From contig CP125320.1 of the NCBI GenBank assembly GCA_030142985.1, forward strand, positions 67,639 through 131,638: a stretch of 64,000 bases of DNA, written 5' to 3'. The notes below the pieces were generated by a model. That model did no database searches and was not told the DNA's origin. It saw nothing but the letters and a program-made list of their open reading frames with translations. The translations under genes were made by a program, and so were the position numbers. The stretch's first letter is position 1. Every line of letters begins with the position of its first letter. The stretch is from Candidatus Ruthturnera sp. Tsphm01. GTDB taxonomy: Bacteria; Pseudomonadota; Gammaproteobacteria; PS1; Pseudothioglobaceae. Shown piece after piece: positions 57,756 through 64,000 of the stretch.

Positions 57756-58493
57756 TTTTAAAGGATTATTTTTTTGATGCTGAGTTAAGTAAAAGTTTGC
57801 CAACGCTAAATCTTCTGGGTTAGTAATTTTAATATTGCTTTTGCTGGACTTGACCAAAATTGATTCAAGCCCTAAATGTTCAATGGCACTAGCCTCATCG
57901 GTGATGTTAATGCCATCCTTGATAGCAGTGTTTAAGGCTTTTAATAATATACTAAAACGGTACATTTGTGGTGTTTGGGCTTGCCAAAGATTTGATCTGT
58001 CAATAGTATTAACAATATTATTTTCAGTTTGTTTAATGGTATCAACGACCTTAGTTGCAAGAAACCCACCAGTTGCGTGGTGTTTGAGCTGGTTTATTAA
58101 ATTGATTATTTCTGACGCCTTAACACAAGGGCGAGCACTATCGTGAACCAAGACCCAGTCATCGTCTTTGGCAAAATTTGTGAGTGCTTTAAGTGCATTA
58201 AGGACAGAGTGTGTGCGCTCTTTGCCACCAATGACTGTGGTTAGTAATTTTTGGTGGTTATTAAATGTTGATTTAGCAAACAGATGGTCTTTATTTGCAA
58301 GGGCAATAACACAGCCTTTAATTTTATCAATACCAAGTAAGGTTTTTAGTGTTTGATCAAGTATGGTTAATCCACTGTCGAGTTTTAGATATTGTTTGGG
58401 AATTTTGACCTGCTCATCAAGACCGTCCTGTTCAGAGTGCATACGTGTACCTATACCGCTAGCGGGAATAATTAAATAATAATGGTTAGGCAT
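57741..58493 (-). CDS. ispD: 2-C-methyl-D-erythritol 4-phosphate cytidylyltransferase
   Basis: A 250-residue MEP-pathway enzyme making CDP-ME. The N-terminal CTP loop LIIPASGIGTRMHSEQ is followed by PKQYLKLDSGLTILDQTL, DDWVLVHDSARPC and TPQMYRFSILLKAL. A short insertion near DGLDEQVK precedes PKQY. The final residues (KETFV) and the stop are encoded by the terminal repeat of a small mobile element, so the original C-terminus was probably replaced. It follows ftsB by seven bases. Confidence 0.95.
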   Translation of the reverse strand: MPNHYYLIIPASGIGTRMHSEQDGLDEQVKIPKQYLKLDSGLTILDQTLKTLLGIDKIKGCVIALANKDHLFAKSTFNNHQKLLTTVIGGKERTHSVLNALKALTNFAKDDDWVLVHDSARPCVKASEIINLINQLKHHATGGFLATKVVDTIKQTENNIVNTIDRSNLWQAQTPQMYRFSILLKALNTAIKDGINITDEASAIEHLGLESILVKSSKSNIKITNPEDLALANFYLTQHQKNNPLKETFV

Positions 58494-58500
58494 TTTTTAA

Positions 58501-58890
58501 CTAAGGTTTATCTTGATTGGGTATTGATTGGCTAATTTGATAATACCTTTCACCCTCTTTAAGAAGTCCAAATTTATACCTAGCAATAGATTCCAAAATT
58601 TCCATATTGGCTTCTGATTCAGCATCAAGCTCAATTAATAGTTGTTTATTTTTTTTATCAAGTGTTTGATTGATTGAAATATTTTGGTTAATAATTTGCT
58701 GTTTATCATACAGCACGAAAGGGAAATTATTAGCCAAAAAACTTTGACGAATAAGTATGATTGATAATATCAAAAGAATAATTGTTATTTGATAATTATA
58801 AAAAAAGCCAAATAACTTATTTGGCTTTTTTTTCTGCCCTTTGGCAGATTGTATAAATACTTTAATGCTCAAGTTAATGAGTGATGGCAT
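58501..58890 (-). CDS. ftsB: Cell division protein FtsB
   Basis: A 129-residue bitopic protein with one helix (QITIILLILSIILIRQSF), a periplasmic coiled coil rich in Asn, Gln, Leu and Lys, and a terminal MEILESIARYKFGLLKEGERYYQ, the characteristic E-x-ARxxLGxxKxGE motif of FtsB. It bridges FtsQ and FtsL. The N-terminal cytoplasmic tail is longer than that of E. coli FtsB (103 residues). The ftsB-ispD order is standard for the class, although no eno precedes it here. Confidence 0.92.
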   Translation of the reverse strand: MPSLINLSIKVFIQSAKGQKKKPNKLFGFFYNYQITIILLILSIILIRQSFLANNFPFVLYDKQQIINQNISINQTLDKKNKQLLIELDAESEANMEILESIARYKFGLLKEGERYYQISQSIPNQDKP

Positions 58891-59129
58891 TAGCCATCAG
58901 AGAGTTGTTCACCATCTTTTGCATCTTGGATAAACATCCAAATGCTACCACCAACAATATAAATCATAGATGCAATGACTGCAAATGCTGAGATATATTC
59001 AGCCGTGCCAGAGATAATGCCAATATAGGATAGAATGATTAATGCCAGTGGCAATACCAAAGTTACAACCAAAGTGCTTAACATAAGAATATTGCCTCTT
59101 ACACCACTGTTATCAACCATTGAACTCAT
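58890..59129 (-). CDS. Small two-helix membrane protein, unknown function
   Basis: About 79 residues with two transmembrane helices (ILMLSTLVVTLVLPLALIILSYI and ISAFAVIASMIYIVGGSIWMF) and an acidic C-terminus. The ATG at 59129 has GGGAG eight bases upstream and is preferred to the ATG at 59144, which lacks a ribosome site and would add five residues. The stop overlaps the ftsB start as TAATG, so the two are coupled. No family is recognised. Confidence 0.75.
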   Translation of the reverse strand: MSSMVDNSGVRGNILMLSTLVVTLVLPLALIILSYIGIISGTAEYISAFAVIASMIYIVGGSIWMFIQDAKDGEQLSDG

Positions 59130-59206
59130 TTTCTCATCTCCCATACTTTAAATAATAAATTAATAACATTATAGCATAGGTCTTTTGTTGGTAATATTGA
59201 TACAAA

Positions 59207-59614
59207 TCAATTTTTGATTAAAATGCTATTAGAAATTTTGTCGTGTAGCGCTCTGTTGTCCTTATCAAATAATTGATACAAAAAACCCAAGCCAAAAATG
59301 GCAAAAGAAGGGATTGCACTAATGAGTCGAATGAATGCTTGTTTGTGAGTGATATTATTACCACTCATTTGTTTAATTTGAAACTTCCAAGCTTTCATGC
59401 CTAACGTTTGCCCGCCTTTAATCCACGACCAAGTAAAGTATAAATAAATCACTGGTATTGTCACTATATAAAATAAAGCATTGCCATTTGGCGCTTCCGT
59501 GTTGAAAAAAACAATAATAATAACACCAGTGACAAAAAACACCAAAGAGAACGCTAAGAAAGCATCATATGACATAGCACATAGCCTACGCAATAAAGAC
59601 ACATCAGATTTCAT
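59207..59614 (-). CDS. RDD family membrane protein
   Basis: A 135-residue membrane protein with three or four helices. LLRRLCAMSYDAFLAFSLVF carries the Arg and Asp positions that name the family, and GGQTLGMKAWKFQI and DNRALHDKIS follow. The ATG at 59614 has AGGTG upstream; a GTG nine bases earlier is less likely. It overlaps the M23 peptidase by 11 bases. Function is unknown, though some homologues are ion antiporters. Confidence 0.88.
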   Translation of the reverse strand: MKSDVSLLRRLCAMSYDAFLAFSLVFFVTGVIIIVFFNTEAPNGNALFYIVTIPVIYLYFTWSWIKGGQTLGMKAWKFQIKQMSGNNITHKQAFIRLISAIPSFAIFGLGFLYQLFDKDNRALHDKISNSILIKN

Positions 59615-60464
59615 CAGGCACACCTAGTAATAATTTTGGATTAACTGCAGTTTGATTAAGATAAACACCCCAGTGTAGGTGAGAGCCTGTAGCACGCCCA
59701 GTTTGACCAATAGTGCCAATTTTATCCCCTTGTTTAACCAACTGAGCTTGTTTAACTAGGTGTTTGTTCATGTGAATATAAACGCTGATTAATCCTTGTC
59801 CGTGATCAATGAATACGCTATTACCATTAAAGAAGAAATGCCCTGTGAGTATCACTTTTCCATCTGCTGGTGCGTGTATTGGTGTGCCCATACTGCCTGA
59901 GAAGTCCAGCCCTGTGTGTGCTCGACGTGGTTGTCCATTATAGAAACGCTTAAGCCCAAAGGGGCTAGTAATAACACCTTTAACAGGTTGAATAAATTGA
60001 CCATTAAATAAAGATTTTTTAGAAAATAGCTTTCTGGTTTTTGACAAAATAGGGCGTTCACGCTTAATTCGATCCATATGTTTAAGGTTTGGATTGACGT
60101 ATTTTTTCTTTTTGCCAGTGAGGCTGATATGCTGTTCTTTGTAGTCATGCTTGTACACCTTAAAAGTGATTTTTTGGGTGGAAAAATCCTTAATGGTGAT
60201 ATATCTTTTCCCCACTTTTGCGAGCAGTGGTATGCCTATTAATGCTTGCCAGTGCTGGTCTTTGATATGCTGAATATAGACAGGAACATCACTATAAAAA
60301 GCCTTTGGATTTGAATGGTTGCTTTGAAAATCAACCACAGCAATGCCACCAGGTATGGGTGTGTTTTCAATTTTGATGTTGGCCAATGTAATATTGGATA
60401 ATAACAGCAAGATGATGAAGTTAATTTTTTTCAATTTTTTCAATATTAGAATATAGCTTTCCAT
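59604..60464 (-). CDS. M23 family metallopeptidase (exported)
   Basis: A 286-residue protein with a signal peptide (INFIILLLLSNITLA), an Ig-like or beta-rich N-terminal region and a C-terminal LytM domain. The zinc ligands are in RRAHTGLDFSG and SHLHWGVYLN, both complete, so it should be an active endopeptidase (rather than an EnvC-type activator). The assigned ATG lies inside the xseA 3' end (44-base overlap); TTG codons at 60443 and 60434 are possible alternatives. It likely trims peptidoglycan. Confidence 0.92.
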   Translation of the reverse strand: MESYILILKKLKKINFIILLLLSNITLANIKIENTPIPGGIAVVDFQSNHSNPKAFYSDVPVYIQHIKDQHWQALIGIPLLAKVGKRYITIKDFSTQKITFKVYKHDYKEQHISLTGKKKKYVNPNLKHMDRIKRERPILSKTRKLFSKKSLFNGQFIQPVKGVITSPFGLKRFYNGQPRRAHTGLDFSGSMGTPIHAPADGKVILTGHFFFNGNSVFIDHGQGLISVYIHMNKHLVKQAQLVKQGDKIGTIGQTGRATGSHLHWGVYLNQTAVNPKLLLGVPDEI

Positions 60465-61821
60465 CAGTTAATTGGGTGGTAATGGCTTGGTTGATTTTAG
60501 TATCAGTTGTTGAAGATAATACTTGATTTTTTGCATTAGTGGTAATGCTAAACCCCCGAGAAAGCGTATTAAGTGGTGACAAGTGATGAAGCGAGTTGGC
60601 TTGAATGGATAATGTGATTTTGTGCCTATCAGTTAAAGTGGTCATTGCCTTTTGAAGTTTTTCGCTTGCTAAATGTAGGGTATTACTATTAGCATTAATT
60701 ATTTGCTTGATTTGATGTTTGAGTTGAGTAAAAAACACTTGGTTTAAAACCTTGGCATGTTTAATGGTTTCAGTTGGAGAGTGTTGCTTTAAGGCAGCAA
60801 ATAGTGAGTTAAGTTTGGCATTATTTAAGGCAAGTGCTGACTTTACATGGGTGTTAAGGTTGATGCTTGTATGGTCAAGTTTTTGACTAAAAAAAGTAAT
60901 TTGCCTATTCGGGCTTGGTATTCTCAATTTAAGCTGATTGAGGCGAGATTGATAATGATGTAAAGTTTGCTGATAAGTTTGCCGTAAAAGTGTATATAAC
61001 TTATCAATATTGGCGAGTAATTCTAGCCGGTCAGGCGTGACTAGCATGGCAGCAGCACTTGGTGTGGGTGCGCGAACATCAGCAACAAAATCAGCAATTG
61101 TGGTGTCAGTTTCATGGCCAATTGCACTAATAATTGGGGTGCTTGCCTTAAAGATTGTTCTTGCCAATGCTTCTTCATTAAATGCCCATAAGTCTTCTAA
61201 TGAGCCACCACCTCTGGCAATAATAATAACGTCACATTTGCCTGATTGCTCAGCTACATTTAAAGCATTTGTGAGTTTTTGCACTGAGCCTTGACCTTGA
61301 ACCACTGAGTCGAATAATAAAATTTTAGCAAAGGGATAGCGCCTATTCAATACTTTAATAATGTCTTGAATGACCGCACCTACTGATGAAGAAATAACAC
61401 CAATGGTGTTAATAATATTAGGCAACGGTTTTTTATGAATGCTGTCAAACAAGCCTTCATCAGCAAGCTTGTTTTTTAGTTGCTCAAAGGCAAGGTTTAA
61501 ATTACCAACACCTACAGGCTCAAGATGTTGGATGATGAGCTGAAAATCACCCCGAGCCTCGTATAAAGCGGGTGCAGCGTGAACCAAAACTTCCATGCCA
61601 TTTTCAGGGTTAAACTTAATATGGCGCTGATTGAGTCGAAATAAGGCGCAACGCACTTGGGTTTTACTATCTTTGAGGGAAAAATACCAATGACCTGATG
61701 TTGGGCGTGCTAAATTGGATATTTCTCCTTGTAGCCAACAAGTAGGAATTTTGTTCTCAATGGTCTTATTGCATAAGGACAAAAAACTAGAGATTGTGTA
61801 AATTTCGTCAATATTGAACAT
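60421..61821 (-). CDS. xseA: Exodeoxyribonuclease VII large subunit
   Basis: A 466-residue nuclease subunit. The N-terminal OB fold has CWLQGEISNLARPTSGHWYF. The catalytic core includes VISSSVGAVIQDI, IIARGGGSLEDLWAFNEE and SAIGHETDTTIADFVADVRAPTPSAAA, followed by a long helical region. It digests single-stranded DNA with XseB, whose gene is not in the window. It overlaps the M23 peptidase gene. Confidence 0.97.
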   Translation of the reverse strand: MFNIDEIYTISSFLSLCNKTIENKIPTCWLQGEISNLARPTSGHWYFSLKDSKTQVRCALFRLNQRHIKFNPENGMEVLVHAAPALYEARGDFQLIIQHLEPVGVGNLNLAFEQLKNKLADEGLFDSIHKKPLPNIINTIGVISSSVGAVIQDIIKVLNRRYPFAKILLFDSVVQGQGSVQKLTNALNVAEQSGKCDVIIIARGGGSLEDLWAFNEEALARTIFKASTPIISAIGHETDTTIADFVADVRAPTPSAAAMLVTPDRLELLANIDKLYTLLRQTYQQTLHHYQSRLNQLKLRIPSPNRQITFFSQKLDHTSINLNTHVKSALALNNAKLNSLFAALKQHSPTETIKHAKVLNQVFFTQLKHQIKQIINANSNTLHLASEKLQKAMTTLTDRHKITLSIQANSLHHLSPLNTLSRGFSITTNAKNQVLSSTTDTKINQAITTQLTDGKLYSNIEKIEKN

Positions 61822-61824
61822 GAC

Positions 61825-62307
61825 TTAGTTTTGCCTTAAGAGGGCAAATACTGCACCTGTGCCACCATCTTTGGGTGGGCAAGAATTAAAGGCCAATACC
61901 TCGGGATGTTGACGCAAAAAACTGACTACTTGGCTTTTTAAAATACTACTACCTTGGTCAGAATTGCAACCCTTGCCATGAATAATATGGATAAATTGCT
62001 GATACTGATGGTAGTGCATAAACTTAGATAATGATTGGCAGGCTTCAATGGTGGTTTGACCATGTAAATCTAAGGTTGGTACATGGCCGATATTGCCTTG
62101 TTTCATTTTTTTAATCATTTTTGGTGAAACACCATTTTGAGCATAATTAATTATATCTGAGCCAGATAAGTTACCGTAAGTAATGTGGGTATAAGCCTTA
62201 AAGGCTTTTTTCTTTGTTGGGTCTTGAAGCGTGGCTTTGTCTTTATTAACAGGGGTACTGTTTTCAACGATACTTCTAAATAATGCTTTATCAGACTCAC
62301 TTATCAT
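61825..62307 (-). CDS. Smr domain protein
   Basis: A 160-residue protein with an N-terminal charged region and a C-terminal Smr (MutS2-type) domain. The signatures are VPTLDLHGQTTIEACQSL and FIHIIHGKGCNS. Stand-alone Smr proteins of the SmrA/YdaL type are nucleases or RNA-binding factors. It lies four bases from xseA on the same strand. Confidence 0.92.
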   Translation of the reverse strand: MISESDKALFRSIVENSTPVNKDKATLQDPTKKKAFKAYTHITYGNLSGSDIINYAQNGVSPKMIKKMKQGNIGHVPTLDLHGQTTIEACQSLSKFMHYHQYQQFIHIIHGKGCNSDQGSSILKSQVVSFLRQHPEVLAFNSCPPKDGGTGAVFALLRQN

Positions 62308-62414
62308 GCCACTATTTAAGAGAATTAATTATTATGAGATATAAGTATAACTAATTTGGTGAAAAATCACGCTCTTTTTATAAAAATCTTAAATTATTAC
62401 AAAGGTATGAATGC

Positions 62415-62440
62415 AAAAAACCCTCAAAAGAGGGTTTTTT
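62415..62440 (-). terminator. Terminator of rpsT, potentially bidirectional
   Basis: AAAAAACCCTC and GAGGGTTTTTT form a perfect 11-bp palindromic stem around AAAA, giving a T-run in both directions. It begins 21 bases past the rpsT stop. No plus-strand gene ends here. Confidence 0.9.
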
Positions 62441-62460
62441 AAATAATTTAAGGGTTGATT

Positions 62461-62721
62461 CTATAACGCTTTAATTTGTGCATTTAAGCGTGATTTTTTT
62501 CTAGCTGCTTGGCTTTTGTGTATTAAGCCTTTGTTAACTGCTTGGTCAATCATCTTTTGCATGATGGTAAAACCACCTTGCGCTTGTTCTTTGTTACCTA
62601 CTTCCAAAGCATAAGTAACTTTTTTAATAAAGGTGCGAACTTTAGCGCGAATTTGTGAATTGTGCTTGTTGCGTTTAACTGCTTGTCTTGCGCGTTTTTT
62701 AGAACTTGCTGAATTAGCCAT
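62461..62721 (-). CDS. rpsT: 30S ribosomal protein S20
   Basis: An 86-residue basic protein binding 16S rRNA. ANSASSKKRARQAVKRNKHNS is the typical opening, and NKGLIHKSQAARKKSRLNAQI is the typical ending. It is a single-gene unit with its own promoter and terminator. Confidence 0.98.
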   Translation of the reverse strand: MANSASSKKRARQAVKRNKHNSQIRAKVRTFIKKVTYALEVGNKEQAQGGFTIMQKMIDQAVNKGLIHKSQAARKKSRLNAQIKAL

Positions 62722-62753
62722 TATGAAAGAAATATAAAATAATTAAAGGCGTA

Positions 62754-62782
62754 ATTATAAAGTCTTAAATGCCAAAAGTCTA
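62754..62782 (-). promoter_or_regulatory. Promoter of rpsT
   Basis: On the minus strand TATAAT (62759-62754) is preceded, at 17 bases, by TAGACT (62782-62777), a four-of-six match to the -35 consensus. The box lies about 32 bases before the ATG. Confidence 0.55.
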
Positions 62783-62795
62783 TAGAGCATTAGGA

Positions 62796-63410
62796 TTATT
62801 TATTCAATCCCTCTAACGAACCAATCAAATTAAGTATTTTTTTCTTATTAAACAGTAAATGCCAAGTTTTACCGCCTTGAGATTTCCATAAAGATACCGC
62901 CCGAATACCTGCTAGTAGTAACGCTCTAATGTGGTTTGCAGTATGTTTATTAGACAAGTAGACTTGTTCGCCATTGATCATAATTCTAGGATTCAAACCG
63001 CCCAAGGTTGACTTATAAAGTTGAGCTAAACGTGCCACTGAATTTGCATGATAAATATCAAAGAATTTCTGATTTTTAATCAGATCAATTTCCAGAGTGA
63101 TTCGATCGAGTAGTGTTTGATTTTTCATCAATTTCTTTTCAAGATTGATTAAAGCTAATGTGTAAAGGATAATTTGTCGTATGTGCTTGGTCTTATTGCT
63201 TAATACAACTTTTAATGCAGCGATGCCTATCAATAAATCTTGCTCTGGATTGAATACTTCTTCAAGTTTGGTACTACTAGTGATGATACTTTTTAAGCTG
63301 GCTTGATTGCTATTTGCATCACAAGTACCCGTTGAGGCGAGTTGGTCAACCAGTGTCGTGGTTTGTAATATACTGGCAAGTGCCAAGGTTTGGTTGCGTA
63401 ATTTATTCAT
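62796..63410 (-). CDS. hflD: HflD homologue (high-frequency lysogenisation protein)
   Basis: A 204-residue helical protein matching HflD/YcfC, conserved next to mnmA in Gammaproteobacteria. NQTLALASILQTTTLVDQLASTG is the family N-terminus, and GLNPRIMINGEQVYL and HIRALLLAGIRAVSLWKSQGG are conserved C-terminal elements. The ATG at 63410 begins close to the family start; an ATG at 63431 overlapping the mnmA stop would add seven residues. In phage lambda hosts it binds CII. Its cellular role is unclear. Confidence 0.92.
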   Translation of the reverse strand: MNKLRNQTLALASILQTTTLVDQLASTGTCDANSNQASLKSIITSSTKLEEVFNPEQDLLIGIAALKVVLSNKTKHIRQIILYTLALINLEKKLMKNQTLLDRITLEIDLIKNQKFFDIYHANSVARLAQLYKSTLGGLNPRIMINGEQVYLSNKHTANHIRALLLAGIRAVSLWKSQGGKTWHLLFNKKKILNLIGSLEGLNK

Positions 63411-63430
63411 AATTATGCAAAAGCCTCTCA

Positions 63431-64000
63431 TTATAATTTATATTCAATAATTGCACCACCAAGACACGTTTCATGATCATAAAAAACAATGGATTGGCCT
63501 GGGGTAATTGCACGTTGAGGCTGCTTAAAAACAACCTTTAATTGCTTGTTATCACTTTGACTAATCATACAAGATTGTGATTGCTGACGGTAGCGTATTT
63601 TGGCGTTACACGCCAGTGGTAATGTTGGTGGTGTGTTAATCCAATGAGGCTTGGAGGCATTTAAGGTTTGGTGGTATAGTAACGCATGGTCACCTTGCAC
63701 AACCATCAGTTCATTACGCTTAATACACTTATCTGCTACAAACCAAGGCTCACCTGACTTACCAAAGCCACCACCAATCTCTAAGCCTTTGCGCTGACCT
63801 ATGGTATAAAAAGCCAAGCCTTGATGATGTTTAATAAATTGACCTTGCTCATCTACAATATCACCTTGTTGTTTTGGTAGATAGGTTGCCAAAAACTCAG
63901 AAAAATTGCGCTCACCAATAAAACAAATACCTGTTGAATCTTTTTTGTTAGCAGTAATAAATCCATTTTCTGTGGCAATATTACGCACATCAATTTTATT
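63431..64000 (-). CDS. mnmA: tRNA-specific 2-thiouridylase, C-terminal part (runs off the window)
   Basis: The frame enters from the right edge (no start in the window) and covers about 189 residues. STGICFIGERNFSEFLATYLP contains the second catalytic Cys of MnmA, followed by GLAFYTIGQRKGLEIGG and the beta-rich tRNA-binding end with ITPGQSIVFYDHETCLGGAII. The N-terminal PP-loop and first Cys lie beyond 64000. It is coupled to hflD downstream. Confidence 0.96.
   Translation of the reverse strand, partial: NKIDVRNIATENGFITANKKDSTGICFIGERNFSEFLATYLPKQQGDIVDEQGQFIKHHQGLAFYTIGQRKGLEIGGGFGKSGEPWFVADKCIKRNELMVVQGDHALLYHQTLNASKPHWINTPPTLPLACNAKIRYRQQSQSCMISQSDNKQLKVVFKQPQRAITPGQSIVFYDHETCLGGAIIEYKL

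Overview
The window is AT-rich, gene-dense gammaproteobacterial chromosome. The gene order is typical of the class: tgt, mreBCD-mrdA, ftsB-ispD, murC-murB-ddl-ftsQ, mnmA-hflD and msrPQ. Base composition, operon breakage, several decayed genes (polysaccharide deacetylase, isc-type ferredoxin, ABC exporter) and scattered insertion-sequence relics suggest a reduced or symbiont-like genome, for example a relative of the SUP05/Thioglobus sulfur oxidisers and bivalve gill symbionts. That placement is inference: no sulfur-oxidation or carbon-fixation marker lies in the window.

Layout. 1-1396: 3' end of an IS3-type element abutting an Atm1-like ABC exporter that lacks its N-terminal half. 1386-7012: tgt, a small unknown, and the rod-shape operon mreB-mreC-mreD-mrdA on the minus strand. 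7103-9310: class I fumarase, the RNase P RNA, and a small exported protein. 9317-17142 (minus): a TRAP transporter, prmC, a periplasmic rhodanese, an isolated rnfE, and clpB with a clear terminator. 17223-26672: trmL, a broken deacetylase, fmt-argH, hemC and phhB. An unusual operon of thioredoxin, TolC and a minimal HlyD-like adaptor follows, then ftsY. 26783-36880: msrPQ, a pair of M16 peptidases, a Na+ symporter, a very large flavin/Fe-S dehydrogenase, and hemJ. 36945-42885: cysM-thrC-hom, rppH, a Bax1-like protein, and murD.

42891-43220 holds the most striking feature: a three-repeat CRISPR array (36-bp repeats, 30-bp spacers) beside a convincing tracrRNA gene. The tracrRNA has a TATAAT box, an anti-repeat starting at the predicted transcript start, and a 3' terminator. 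This is type II (II-C-like) architecture, but no cas9, cas1 or cas2 occurs anywhere in the 64 kb.

43237-52136: miaA, a ferredoxin-type reductase, bolA, mltD, and a fragment of the division/wall cluster (ftsQ-ddl-murB-murC) followed by ispF. 52137-57755 separates ispF from ispD, which are usually adjacent in this class. It contains a dead ferredoxin gene, an IS256 relic, a tandemly duplicated Na+/solute symporter cassette, a nucleoside-hydrolase-like gene and several similar IS-like terminal sequences. Two of these terminal sequences are inverted and lie at the borders of the interval. 57741-64000 (minus): ispD-ftsB, small membrane proteins, an M23 peptidase, xseA, an Smr protein, rpsT, hflD and the 3' part of mnmA, which runs off the window.

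All calls come from reading the sequence. No similarity search or folding program was run.
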